A stretch of 8,766 nt of DNA from Candidatus Rokuibacteriota bacterium. GTDB lineage: Bacteria > Methylomirabilota > Methylomirabilia > Rokubacteriales > CSP1-6. The translations under genes and the position numbers were made by a program. The notes beneath the pieces are model-generated. The model was not told where the DNA came from. It worked only from the letters and a program-made list of their open reading frames with translations, and searched no databases. How positions within the stretch are numbered: the stretch's first letter is position 1; every line of letters starts with the position of its first letter. The stretch lies in NCBI GenBank assembly GCA_016201575.1, contig JACQCN010000244.1, forward strand, positions 1 to 8,766, written 5' to 3'. Positions 1 through 5,928 of the stretch are shown here, piece by piece.

Positions 1-1095
1 CTCGGCGCCGCCTGCGATGGCGGGCACCGTCCCGGGCGCGCCCGGCGTCCAGGCGCACGCGGGGTCCTCGGCGAGCGGATCGCCCGTGGCGGCATAGGCC
101 CGGGCGCGGCTGCCGCCGCAGCGCTCGCGGTACTCGCAGCGCCCGCGGCGGCCGCCGAGCCGCGAGGGATCGCGCAGCGCGACGAACAGCGGGTCCTCGC
201 GGTAGACCGTGACCAGGTCGTCCTCGCGCACGTTGGCGACGGCCATCGGGAGGAAGCCGCTCGGGCAGACGTTGCCGAGGTGGTCGATGAAGACGAAGCC
301 GTTGCCGTCGGTGACGGCGCGGCCGGCGCGCCCGATCGGGTCCGGGCGCGTGCCCGGCGGCCGGGGCGGCCCGCCCGGGCCCATCCGCTGCGCCAGCACC
401 CGATGGTAGTGCGGCGCCTCCGTCGTCTTGATCCCGAACGGCACGCGGCTCGCCAGGTCGGCGGCCCAGGCGAGGACCCGCTCGGTCTCTGCGGCGGACG
501 GCGCCTGGTTGGCCTGGGCCCGGCCGACGGGGATCAGGAAGAAGAGCGCCCAGAGCACGACGCCGAGCTCCTCCACCTGGCGCGCCAGCGCCGGCAGCTC
601 GTCCACCGTCCACCGGCACACGGTGGTGTTGATCTGCAGCGGCAGGCCGAGCTGGCGCGCGCGCTCGATGATCCGCATCGTGTGGCGGTGCGAGCCGACC
701 ACCATGCGGAAGGCGTCGTGCGTTTCGGCGGCGGCGCCGTCGAGGCTCACGGCCAGGCGCGCGAGCCCCGCATCCTTCAGCGCGCGCAGCCGGGCCTCGC
801 TGGCGGCGCCGGTCCCGCTCGGCGTGAGCGATACGGAGAGTCCCAGCCGGGCGGCGTGGGCCACGAAGTCGGCGATGTCCGGCCGCCGGAGGGGATCGCC
901 GCCCGTGAGGACCAGGAGCGGCGCCGGATCGCCGAAGGCCGCCACCCGGTCGATCAGCCGCGTGCCCTCCTCCGTGGTCAGCTCGTCGGGGTTCCGGTGC
1001 GGGATCGCCTCCGCCCGGCAGTGCACGCAGGCCAGGGCGCAGGCGCGCGTCGTCTCCCAGATCACGATGAACGGCGCGCGGTCGAAGGCGCTCAT
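1..1095 (-). CDS. Radical SAM/SPASM protein, NirJ/AhbD-like (TIGR04053-like), partial at C-terminus
   Basis: Seen: 365 residues are readable from the ATG at 1095, and the frame runs off the left edge open. Residues 9-30 hold the radical SAM signature C19-x3-C23-x2-C26 for the [4Fe-4S]/S-adenosylmethionine cluster. A GGDP motif (65-68) follows, and an SLDG strand lies further on. A second Cys set (C277, C320, C326 in CEYRERCGG, C347) matches a SPASM/twitch auxiliary-cluster domain. Family knowledge: the N-terminal WETTRAC...C..C pattern is typical of the heme-related radical SAM group (NirJ, AhbD) and of the uncharacterised TIGR04053 family, which is the best fit. The substrate is unknown. Its ATG overlaps the stop of the upstream membrane-protein gene (ATGA), so it is probably translationally coupled; GGGGAG lies about 10 nt before the ATG. 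Probably only a few residues are missing. Inference: it modifies a tetrapyrrole or a peptide used by this operon. A peptide-modifying role is not excluded. Confidence 0.88.
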   Translation of the reverse strand, partial: MSAFDRAPFIVIWETTRACALACVHCRAEAIPHRNPDELTTEEGTRLIDRVAAFGDPAPLLVLTGGDPLRRPDIADFVAHAARLGLSVSLTPSGTGAASEARLRALKDAGLARLAVSLDGAAAETHDAFRMVVGSHRHTMRIIERARQLGLPLQINTTVCRWTVDELPALARQVEELGVVLWALFFLIPVGRAQANQAPSAAETERVLAWAADLASRVPFGIKTTEAPHYHRVLAQRMGPGGPPRPPGTRPDPIGRAGRAVTDGNGFVFIDHLGNVCPSGFLPMAVANVREDDLVTVYREDPLFVALRDPSRLGGRRGRCEYRERCGGSRARAYAATGDPLAEDPACAWTPGAPGTVPAIAGGAE

Positions 1096-2399
1096 CGCAC
1101 GGTCACTCCCCGGGCCGCGGGGCTGGCCGCCGGCCGTGCCGCGCCCCACAAATGGGTGAGCACCCGGCCGAGGACGGCGGCGAAGGCGAGAGCGCCCGGC
1201 GCGAGCAGGAGCCCGGCGGCGCGGATCCACGCCGCCTCGCCCCGCGCCACGGCGAGCGCGAGCCCCGCCATGCCGGGGACCAGCAGCGCGTAGGCGACGC
1301 CTTCGGCCGCGGGCCACGAGATCTGCGCCAGCGTGGGTACCGCCGCGCGGCCCGCCAGCGGCGCGTACACCCGATACCACACGAGGAACGGGACAATCTT
1401 GAGCATCATGCCCACGATCGTGAGCGACACCCAGCCGCCCAGGGCCAGCACGGCGTAGGCGAGCCCGGCGTGCGGGCCGGCGAGCAGGTCGAGGGCGAAG
1501 CCCAGGCCCATGACGGTCGCCGCCACCAGGAACCCGGTGCCCGTGAGCGCGAAGCGGAGCCCCCAGTCCAGGGCCGGGCGCTTGCGGCTCCGCACCATCC
1601 CGAGCACCCAGGTGGCGTGACCGGCCGCGACGAGCGACACCACGACGGCGCCGGGCGCGACCAGCGGCGGTGCGAGGAGCAGGCCCAGGACCACCGCGGG
1701 GACGCCGAGGACGAGGCCCCATCGCTGCAGCCTCCCCGGCCAGCCCGCGGGCTCGCGCGCCAGGAGGAACATCGGGTAGACGCGCGCGGCGACGCCGATC
1801 ACCATCGGCATCACCCACGCGAGCAGCGCCAGGTGGAAGTGGGCGTGCAGCGCCGGGAAGAACGAGCCCGGCAGGAACGGGACCACGCGGTCGACGGCCA
1901 GCGCGAGGCCGAAGACCATCGTGAGCGCGAGCCCGGCGAAGGCGAGGATCATCAGGTCGGCGGTGAAGGTCCGGCGCGAGACCCCGCGCAGGGTCAGCCC
2001 CATGTTCACGAGGTAGGCGATCGTGCCGAGCGCGATCAGCCCGACCGCCCACAGCATCCCCGAGCGCCGGCCGATGTAGAAGTGGGCCACGAGCCCGACG
2101 ATGCCGGGCACCAGCAGCAGGAACTGCCAGCGGCCCGCCCGCTCGCTCCACACCGGCCGCTCGAGGACGATCGGGACGAGCTGGAAGCCCGCGCCCATGA
2201 TCGTGAGCGTGATCCACCCCAGCGTGATCGTGTGGGTGAGGGCCACCACGCGCGGCTGGTAGTAGTGCCCGGCGAGGTCGCCGGCGAGCCAGGGCACGCC
2301 GAGCGCGGCCAGCGCGAAGGCCGCCGCCGCCGCCACCATGTAGCGGAGCGGCAGCGTCACCGAGGGGGCGCGGCCGGGCTGCGGGCGGGGCGGCGGCAC
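1092..2399 (-). CDS. NnrS/heme-copper oxidase subunit I-like polytopic membrane protein
   Basis: Seen: 435 residues, about 11-12 hydrophobic segments and a short Pro/Arg-rich N-terminus. A motif recurs three times: H56...GWITLTIMGAGFQLVPIV, H185-A-H187-F-H189...MVIGVAARVYPMF, and GGWVSLTIVGMMLKIVPFL near 321-339. Each resembles H-(n)-GW-x5-G-x5-P followed by a basic loop. Other membrane His residues are H45, H106 and H416. Family knowledge: NnrS proteins and cbb3-like subunit I relatives place such His residues in the membrane to bind heme or metal, and NnrS is linked to nitric oxide stress. Function here is inferred; the exact family is not certain. The start is a GTG, 4 bp after the stop of the DUF2249 gene, with GGGAG 8 nt upstream inside that gene's end. 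The next ATG (residue 21) would clip the first helix. The stop overlaps the radical SAM start. Alternative: a quinol/heme-binding membrane subunit of an undescribed redox complex. Confidence 0.8.
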   Translation of the reverse strand: MPPPRPQPGRAPSVTLPLRYMVAAAAAFALAALGVPWLAGDLAGHYYQPRVVALTHTITLGWITLTIMGAGFQLVPIVLERPVWSERAGRWQFLLLVPGIVGLVAHFYIGRRSGMLWAVGLIALGTIAYLVNMGLTLRGVSRRTFTADLMILAFAGLALTMVFGLALAVDRVVPFLPGSFFPALHAHFHLALLAWVMPMVIGVAARVYPMFLLAREPAGWPGRLQRWGLVLGVPAVVLGLLLAPPLVAPGAVVVSLVAAGHATWVLGMVRSRKRPALDWGLRFALTGTGFLVAATVMGLGFALDLLAGPHAGLAYAVLALGGWVSLTIVGMMLKIVPFLVWYRVYAPLAGRAAVPTLAQISWPAAEGVAYALLVPGMAGLALAVARGEAAWIRAAGLLLAPGALAFAAVLGRVLTHLWGAARPAASPAARGVTVR

Positions 2400-2403
2400 G
2401 GGA

Positions 2404-3264
2404 TCAGCTCCCGCGGCGGATCAGGATGCGCACGAGGCCGGGCGCCGGCTCCTCGGTCTCGTGCGCGAAGCCCTGGGCCTCGAGCTGCGGGTAGAGGAAG
2501 AGCGGGCGCCGGTCGTGGATCACCTCCAGGCGCTGCCCGGGGGCGAGCGTGTCGAGCGCCTCGAGCACGCGCACCATCGGCCGCGGCGGCTCGAGGCCGC
2601 GCACGTCGATCGTGATCGTCCCGACCGCGGCGACCGGCGCGTGCCCGGTGACCGGCGGCGCCGGCGGGGCGGCGAGGTCGCCCGAGTGATAGAACCACAC
2701 GGACCAGTCGCGCAGGTCGCGGCACTCGGTCCAGTGGCTGAAGCCGCGCTTGCCGAGGACGTCGTAGAGCGGGATCGGCTCGAACGGGACGCGGAGCACG
2801 AGCGCCGCGTCGGGCCGCAGCCCCTTGACCGCGGCCATGATCTTCGCGAACGGCTCCTCGCCGCGCCGGATGTCGTCGCGGACGTCCACGTGGACCTGCC
2901 GCTCGGGGGGAAGCGCGGCGAGGGCGGCGGGCCGGGCCACGGGCGCGAACGTCGCCGCCGGCGCGGACGCCCGCGGCGCCGCCGCCGCGCTGTTCGAGCC
3001 GAGCAGCGTCGGCGAGTCAGTTCGCGAGCCCGCCGCGAGGCGAGGCCCGAGTGAATCCGCCGCCTGCCGCAGCGCGGAGAGGAGCTCGGCCTCGGGGACG
3101 CCGGCCATCCGCGCCGCCTGGCTCACGCTGACCCGCGGCGCCATCACGCGACGGAGCAGCCGGTTGCGGAGCTGCTTGAAGTGCGGGTGGTAGTCCACGA
3201 GCACGTCGAGCAGCGTCGGGTGCTCCTCGAGGAGCCGCGCCACGGTCGTCTCGCCGGAGATCAT
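2404..3264 (-). CDS. DUF1858-DUF2249-DUF2249 domain protein
   Basis: Seen: 286 residues, no signal peptide or membrane segment. Residues about 5-66 form a small helical domain (TTVARLLEEHP..LDVLVDYHPHF, then RVMAPRVSVSQAARMAGV) matching DUF1858. An Ala/Pro-rich linker (about 67-120) follows. Then come two related alpha/beta domains: 123-195 (VDVRDDIRRGEEPF...LRVPFEPIPLYDVLGKRGF) and 215-284 (IDVRGLEPPRPM...VIHDRRPLFLYPQLEAQGF). Both carry the IDVR opening, the 'PL' strand and the GF turn typical of DUF2249, a TusA/SirA-like fold. Family knowledge: DUF2249 proteins are common beside hemerythrin, NO reductase and NnrS genes, but no reaction is established. The ATG overlaps the stop of the upstream ScdA-N gene by 4 bp (ATGA) and has no strong ribosome site of its own, so coupling is likely. 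Inference: a cytoplasmic partner in metal, heme or sulfur handling. Domain calls are good; role uncertain. Confidence 0.88.
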   Translation of the reverse strand: MISGETTVARLLEEHPTLLDVLVDYHPHFKQLRNRLLRRVMAPRVSVSQAARMAGVPEAELLSALRQAADSLGPRLAAGSRTDSPTLLGSNSAAAAPRASAPAATFAPVARPAALAALPPERQVHVDVRDDIRRGEEPFAKIMAAVKGLRPDAALVLRVPFEPIPLYDVLGKRGFSHWTECRDLRDWSVWFYHSGDLAAPPAPPVTGHAPVAAVGTITIDVRGLEPPRPMVRVLEALDTLAPGQRLEVIHDRRPLFLYPQLEAQGFAHETEEPAPGLVRILIRRGS

Positions 3265-3506
3265 GCGGACGTGGCCAGCGCCTCGTCGAGAGCCGCCAGC
3301 AGCGTCCCGCTCTCGATCCCGGCCGCCGCCGCGGCCTCGCCGAGGGTCAGGTGCCCGCCGCAGCAGTGGTTGATCCCCATCCGCTTCAGGACGTCGAGGG
3401 CGGCCGGCGAGCGGTGGGCGATCTCCTCCACGGTCTGCGCGGCCGTCACCGGGGACGCGGTCTTCGTGGCTGCGGCCGCAGTGTGACAGGAGCAGGTGTG
3501 AGCCAT
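3261..3506 (-). CDS. ScdA/RIC N-terminal domain (DUF542) stand-alone protein
   Basis: Seen: 81 residues from the ATG at 3506. Residues about 24-78 match the N-terminal domain of the ScdA/YtfE/RIC iron-sulfur repair family (TVEEIAHRSPAALDVLKRMG, then INHCCGGHLTLGEAA). The key pair is C48-C49 in NHCCGG. A second thiol patch, MAHTCSCHT, opens the protein. Full RIC proteins are about 220 residues and carry a di-iron hemerythrin-like domain; this one lacks it, so it cannot itself be the complete di-iron repair protein. Start choice: an in-frame ATG lies 5 codons upstream (3521), but GGAGGG at 3514-3519 stands 7 nt before the 3506 ATG, so 3506 is preferred. It is the first gene of the operon, behind the 3546-3581 palindrome, and its stop overlaps the DUF2249 start. 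Inference: an NO- or redox-responsive thiol/metal protein. Confidence 0.87.
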   Translation of the reverse strand: MAHTCSCHTAAAATKTASPVTAAQTVEEIAHRSPAALDVLKRMGINHCCGGHLTLGEAAAAAGIESGTLLAALDEALATSA

Positions 3507-3513
3507 CGCGTGT

Positions 3514-3519
3514 CCCTCC
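3514..3519 (-). promoter_or_regulatory. Ribosome binding site deciding the ScdA-N start
   Basis: Reading the minus strand, GGAGGG lies 7 nt upstream of the ATG at 3506. It sits inside the codons that follow the competing ATG at 3521, which has no such site in front of it. This favours an 81-residue product over an 86-residue one. Confidence 0.6.
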
Positions 3520-3527
3520 ATGGCTTC

Positions 3528-3533
3528 ACCATA
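3528..3533 (-). promoter_or_regulatory. Possible -10 element of the operon promoter
   Basis: TATGGT on the minus strand lies between the palindrome and the first gene. If it is a -10 box, transcription would begin near 3521 and the palindrome centre would fall near -42, the usual place of a class II Crp/Fnr activator site. No -35 consensus is visible, as expected for an activator-dependent promoter. This is inference from position only. Confidence 0.3.
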
Positions 3534-3545
3534 CGGAAGGGGCCG

Positions 3546-3581
3546 GCGGGCCCGCTATGACCGGGGTCATAGCGGGCCCGC
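3546..3581. promoter_or_regulatory. 36-bp palindrome, candidate Crp/Fnr-family operator
   Basis: Seen: 17-bp arms (3546-3562 and 3565-3581) are perfect inverse complements around a central GG. The core is TATGACC-N2-GGTCATA, equivalently ATGAC-N4-GTCAT. Family knowledge: FNR sites are TTGAT-N4-ATCAA, and NO-related Dnr/NnrR/HcpR-type sites are close to TTGAC-N4-GTCAA; the spacing is identical and only the outer base of each half differs from the latter. The GC-rich outer arms extend the symmetry well beyond a normal site. It lies 40 bp before the ScdA-N start and about 115 bp after the stop of the SGNH gene. Alternative: a transcript hairpin ending the SGNH gene, but there is no T-tract on the minus strand after it. 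Confidence 0.55.
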
Positions 3582-3628
3582 GAGGCCCTTCAGCGCGTCG
3601 GTTCGCCGAGGCGGCGAGACGGGCGCGG

Positions 3629-3658
3629 CCCCCCTTCCGAGGCTAGCCCCCCTCCGAG
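3629..3658 (-). repeat. Tandem imperfect repeat of a CTCGGA(A/G)GGGGG unit
   Basis: Two units stand side by side in the spacer: 3629-3641 (minus strand CTCGGAAGGGGGG) and 3647-3658 (minus strand CTCGGAGGGGGG), differing by one base. Related units occur in other spacers at about 4963-4973, 4981-4990 and 5530-5541. No function is evident. Confidence 0.4.
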
Positions 3659-3695
3659 TTACACAGCTCGCTGCATCTCCTGACTTGGGAACCGG

Positions 3696-4904
3696 TCAGC
3701 GGCAAGCGGGGAGGAGCCGCCGGGCGCGCAAGCCCGCGACGACGCCCTCGGCGAGGAGGCGGGCGCCGCGCGGCGTGTGGTGGTTGTCGTTCTTCCAGAA
3801 CAGCGGCGCGTCGGTCCGCTCGCGCTCGCGGAAGAGCGCGAGCAGGTTGATGACGGGGAAGCCCCGCTCGCGGCCGAGCTGCTCGAGGCGCTGGAACGGG
3901 CGCTCGGAGGCGTAGAGCCGCGGCTCGAGGCCGAGCTTCGGTCGCGCGCGCGGCGACTCGGTGGCGCTCACCTGGTGCGGGTACGGATAGGCGACGAGCG
4001 CGAAGGCCGCCCCGTGCGCCCGCGCGAGGTCGCGCGTCGCCGCGAGGTAGCGCGCCGTGAGCGCGAACGCCGCGCGCACGCTGGGCGACTCCTCGTCGCG
4101 CGTGAACGCCATCGGGTCGTGCTGGATGTTGCCGATCAGCCCGAGCGCGGCCAGCCGCTCGGCGCTGAGGCGCGGCTTGCCGAAGGCGTCGTGCTCGGTG
4201 CTGAGCGTGTGGAGCGCCTGGAAGACCGCGGAGTGCGCGGCTCGCTCCTCCAGCGGGTCGAGGAGGGCGAGGGTGGCCGGCTTGCGCCACGGGAGCATGA
4301 CGAGCGCGCCCTCCACGACGGGGTTCGGCGTCACCGCGAGCGGGAGCCCTTGTCCGTCGAGGCTCGCGACGCGCGTCCGGATGAAGTCGTCGTGCACGTC
4401 GCCCATGTCGAAGTTGAGCACGACCAGGTCCGGCTGGAGCCCGACGCCCACGTGCTGGAGCAGCAGATACTCGAGGATGGGCGAGTAGGTGGCGACGCCG
4501 CCGTTGACCACCTGGAAGCGGCCCCGGCACGCGCCCGCGTTCAGCATGGCCTCCGCCTGGCGGGTGACGCTCGCCTCGAACGGGAGGCGGTAGCCTTCGG
4601 TGTAGGAGTCGCCAAGCATCAGGATGCGGAACACGCCCGGGGGCTTGGGCAGGGCGACCGGCCCGCCCCGCAGCCCGTAGGCGTTGGTCTGGTACTCGGC
4701 CCCGGCGATCCGCTTGCGCCCGTTCGGGCGCCAGCGGTGATGGAGCACCGGGTCCCCGACGCCCAGGCTGCCGCGCCGCGACTGCCGGCGCGCGAGCATG
4801 ACCCGCAAGGCCGCCTCGGCGCCGGCGAGGCCCACGAGGAGGCCGAGGAGGATCAGCGCCGCCGTCGCGGCGGCGCGGGCGCGCGGGCGCGTCACCCGGG
4901 GCAC
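3696..4904 (-). CDS. Membrane-anchored SGNH/GDSL hydrolase-like protein
   Basis: Seen: 402 residues. A hydrophobic segment at about 11-35 acts as a signal anchor. The SGNH blocks follow in order: 'TNAYGLRG' (73-80), then block I LGDSYTEG with Ser100 as the likely nucleophile, block II NGGVATYSP (Gly136), a block III-like VLNFDMGD (Asn164), and block V DNHHTPRGARLLAEG with Asp373 and His376 forming DxxH. Family knowledge: SGNH enzymes hydrolyse or transfer acyl esters. Proteins with this N-x-x-GLR preface and anchor often sit in envelope-polysaccharide or acyl-transfer loci and act outside the membrane. The substrate cannot be read from this window. The GTG start at 4904 lacks a clear ribosome site; a GTG three codons later is the nearest alternative, and no ATG lies before the anchor. 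The 3' spacer carries CTCGGAG repeats. It may follow the beta-sandwich gene on one transcript, 89 bp downstream. Confidence 0.82.
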   Translation of the reverse strand: MPRVTRPRARAAATAALILLGLLVGLAGAEAALRVMLARRQSRRGSLGVGDPVLHHRWRPNGRKRIAGAEYQTNAYGLRGGPVALPKPPGVFRILMLGDSYTEGYRLPFEASVTRQAEAMLNAGACRGRFQVVNGGVATYSPILEYLLLQHVGVGLQPDLVVLNFDMGDVHDDFIRTRVASLDGQGLPLAVTPNPVVEGALVMLPWRKPATLALLDPLEERAAHSAVFQALHTLSTEHDAFGKPRLSAERLAALGLIGNIQHDPMAFTRDEESPSVRAAFALTARYLAATRDLARAHGAAFALVAYPYPHQVSATESPRARPKLGLEPRLYASERPFQRLEQLGRERGFPVINLLALFRERERTDAPLFWKNDNHHTPRGARLLAEGVVAGLRARRLLPACR

Positions 4905-4926
4905 GTAGGAGTAATCACTGCTTCGA

Positions 4927-4945
4927 GCGCCGGCTCCGCCGGCGC
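4927..4945. repeat. Small GC hairpin in spacer
   Basis: GCGCCGG (4927-4933) pairs with CCGGCGC (4939-4945) around a 5-nt loop. It lies 23 bp before the GTG of the SGNH gene. There is no T-tract on either side, so a terminator role is not supported; it could be a transcript-end or spacer element. Confidence 0.35.
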
Positions 4946-4962
4946 AATCCCAGGCAGGAGGT

Positions 4963-4989
4963 TCGGAGGGGGGCGAAGACCCGCTCCGA
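4963..4989 (-). terminator. Stem-loop just after the beta-sandwich gene
   Basis: Arms 4963-4972 and 4980-4989 pair over 10 positions with one mismatch and a 7-nt loop containing TCTTCG on the minus strand. It begins 4 nt after the TAG stop (4994-4996) of the minus-strand gene. A T-tract is missing, so intrinsic termination is uncertain; it may instead stabilise the 3' end. Both arms are copies of the CTCGGAG-type spacer repeat in opposite orientation. Confidence 0.35.
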
Positions 4990-4993
4990 GCTT

Positions 4994-5527
4994 CTAGCGG
5001 AACAGGCGCTTGACCGCATCGATGCCCTCGTCGATCGCGCGGCCGGCCTCGCCCACCGCCCCGTTCGCGTGCGGGGAGCGCTCCCCGCGCGGGGTGAGCC
5101 GGAGCCGGATCTCCGCGGTCTGACCCGCCATGACCTGGATCTGGCGCACCTCGGTGCCGAACCGCGGATGGCTCGCCCGGATCCGGTACGCGCCTTCTTT
5201 CAGGCTCTGGCGCGCCCGCCCGTCCCTCGGCGTGAGCGTGGTGACAAGGGCGTCCTTCAGCGTGAGGATCTCGATCGTCGGGCCCGGCACGGCCCTGGCG
5301 GTGCGCGCGTCCTGCACGATGGCCACGATGTCACCGGTGGTGGCCACCGGCGTGGCGGCGGGCCGCGTGACCAGGGAGTAGACGAAGCCGGTGATCGAGA
5401 GCAGCCCCGCCGTCACGCCGACGATCGCCTGGACGCGCGAGAGGGAGACCTGGGGCCGGAGCTTGGCGCAGAGTCCCGGGACGGGAGCCACCTGCGTCGC
5501 GTCGCGGGAGGAATCGGTGTCACTCAC
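4994..5527 (-). CDS. Single-pass membrane protein with carboxypeptidase-regulatory-like beta-sandwich
   Basis: Seen: 177 residues. A short polar N-terminus precedes one hydrophobic segment at about 31-53 (VQAIVGVTAGLLSITGFVY). A Thr/Ala-rich linker follows. Residues about 66-146 look like a small beta-sandwich of the CarboxypepD_reg/PEGA kind: VQDARTARAVPGPTIEIL, a DGRARQSLKEGAYRIRAS turn, and a final VMAGQTAEIRLRL strand. The tail (about 150-177) is helical and ends in VKRLFR. Such domains bind or scaffold outside the membrane and have no catalytic residues. Function unknown. The GTG start at 5527 is supported by GGAGG a few bases upstream. It lies 40 bp after the truncated membrane-protein frame and is followed by a stem-loop. 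I do not recognise a named family. Confidence 0.7.
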   Translation of the reverse strand: MSDTDSSRDATQVAPVPGLCAKLRPQVSLSRVQAIVGVTAGLLSITGFVYSLVTRPAATPVATTGDIVAIVQDARTARAVPGPTIEILTLKDALVTTLTPRDGRARQSLKEGAYRIRASHPRFGTEVRQIQVMAGQTAEIRLRLTPRGERSPHANGAVGEAGRAIDEGIDAVKRLFR

Positions 5528-5567
5528 GCCCCTCCGAGCTTAGCAGGAGACGGTGAGGCGAGACAAC

Positions 5568-5849
5568 TTAGTGACGGGCCGCCGGGGCCGCGGCGCGCAT
5601 GCGGACCCGGGACCACGTGTTGAAGACGAAGAGCGCGGTTCCCGCGATCTGGCCGAGGCCGCCCGCGACGACGGCGGCGCGCAGCCAGGGCGCCGCCCAC
5701 CAGCCCGCGAGCACCTCGGCCACCGAGCGGACCGCGGTGGCGAGCGTCATCACCCAGTACACGGTCTCGGCCAGCTCGGGGCGGTAGCGGGTGTCATCGC
5801 GCGCGGGGCGCGGGAACATCCAGGTCGCCACCCCGATCCCGACGACATT
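5568..5849 (-). pseudogene. 3' remnant of a small NnrS/heme-copper-like membrane protein
   Basis: Seen: an open frame reads NVVGIGVATWMFPRPARDD, then two hydrophobic segments (about YWVMTLATAVRSVAEVLAGW and LRAAVVAGGLGQIAGTALFV) and a basic tail, stopping at TAA 5568-5570. A GTG at 5831 could give 87 residues. However, it falls inside the element 'GVA.WMFPRP', which in related small membrane proteins comes after an H...GW helix that is absent here. So the 5' part appears lost near 5850, where sequence of a different character begins. The element also matches the repeat unit of the 435-residue protein at 1092-2399 (MVIGVAARVYPMF). Inference: a gene cut by the rearrangement that left the IS remnant. 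An intact short protein is possible but less likely. Confidence 0.5.
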
Positions 5850-5928
5850 GACACCTTCACTTGCTCGATGATCTTGCGGACGGCATCGAGGCCGAGGTCC
5901 GCCAGGACCGCGTCATACTCGAAAGCCC
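5850..5928. other. Unassigned fragment between broken gene and IS remnant
   Basis: On the minus strand one frame reads protein-like text (GAFEYDAVLADLGLDAVRK, then IIEQVKVSM). It is out of frame with the broken membrane protein on its left and overlaps the start of the transposase remnant on its right. It has no credible start and is too short to assign; it may be a scrap of a third gene or chance. Confidence 0.25.

Noticed and set aside
280..1293. A 337-residue open frame on the plus strand
   Set aside because: It is antisense to the radical SAM gene, whose Cys motifs are clear; the plus frame is low-complexity Arg/Gly/Ala/His text.
1152..2615. A 487-residue open frame on the plus strand
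   Set aside because: It is antisense to the membrane-protein gene and is dominated by Arg, Glu, His, Asp and Gly, the usual shadow in very GC-rich DNA; no domain is recognisable.
3546..3581. Palindrome as an intrinsic terminator
   Set aside because: Stem and position would allow it, but there is no T-run on the minus strand after it, and the core spacing and location before the operon favour a protein-binding site. Not fully excluded.
4976..4983. GAAGACCC identical to the outer eight bases of the IS end at 6140-6147
   Set aside because: Only eight bases match, the flanks differ and the site is part of a hairpin; chance in GC-rich DNA is sufficient.
3777..4997. A 406-residue open frame on the plus strand
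   Set aside because: It is antisense to the SGNH gene, has the same Arg/Glu/Val/His-rich shadow composition and shows no motif, while the minus frame has all SGNH blocks in order.
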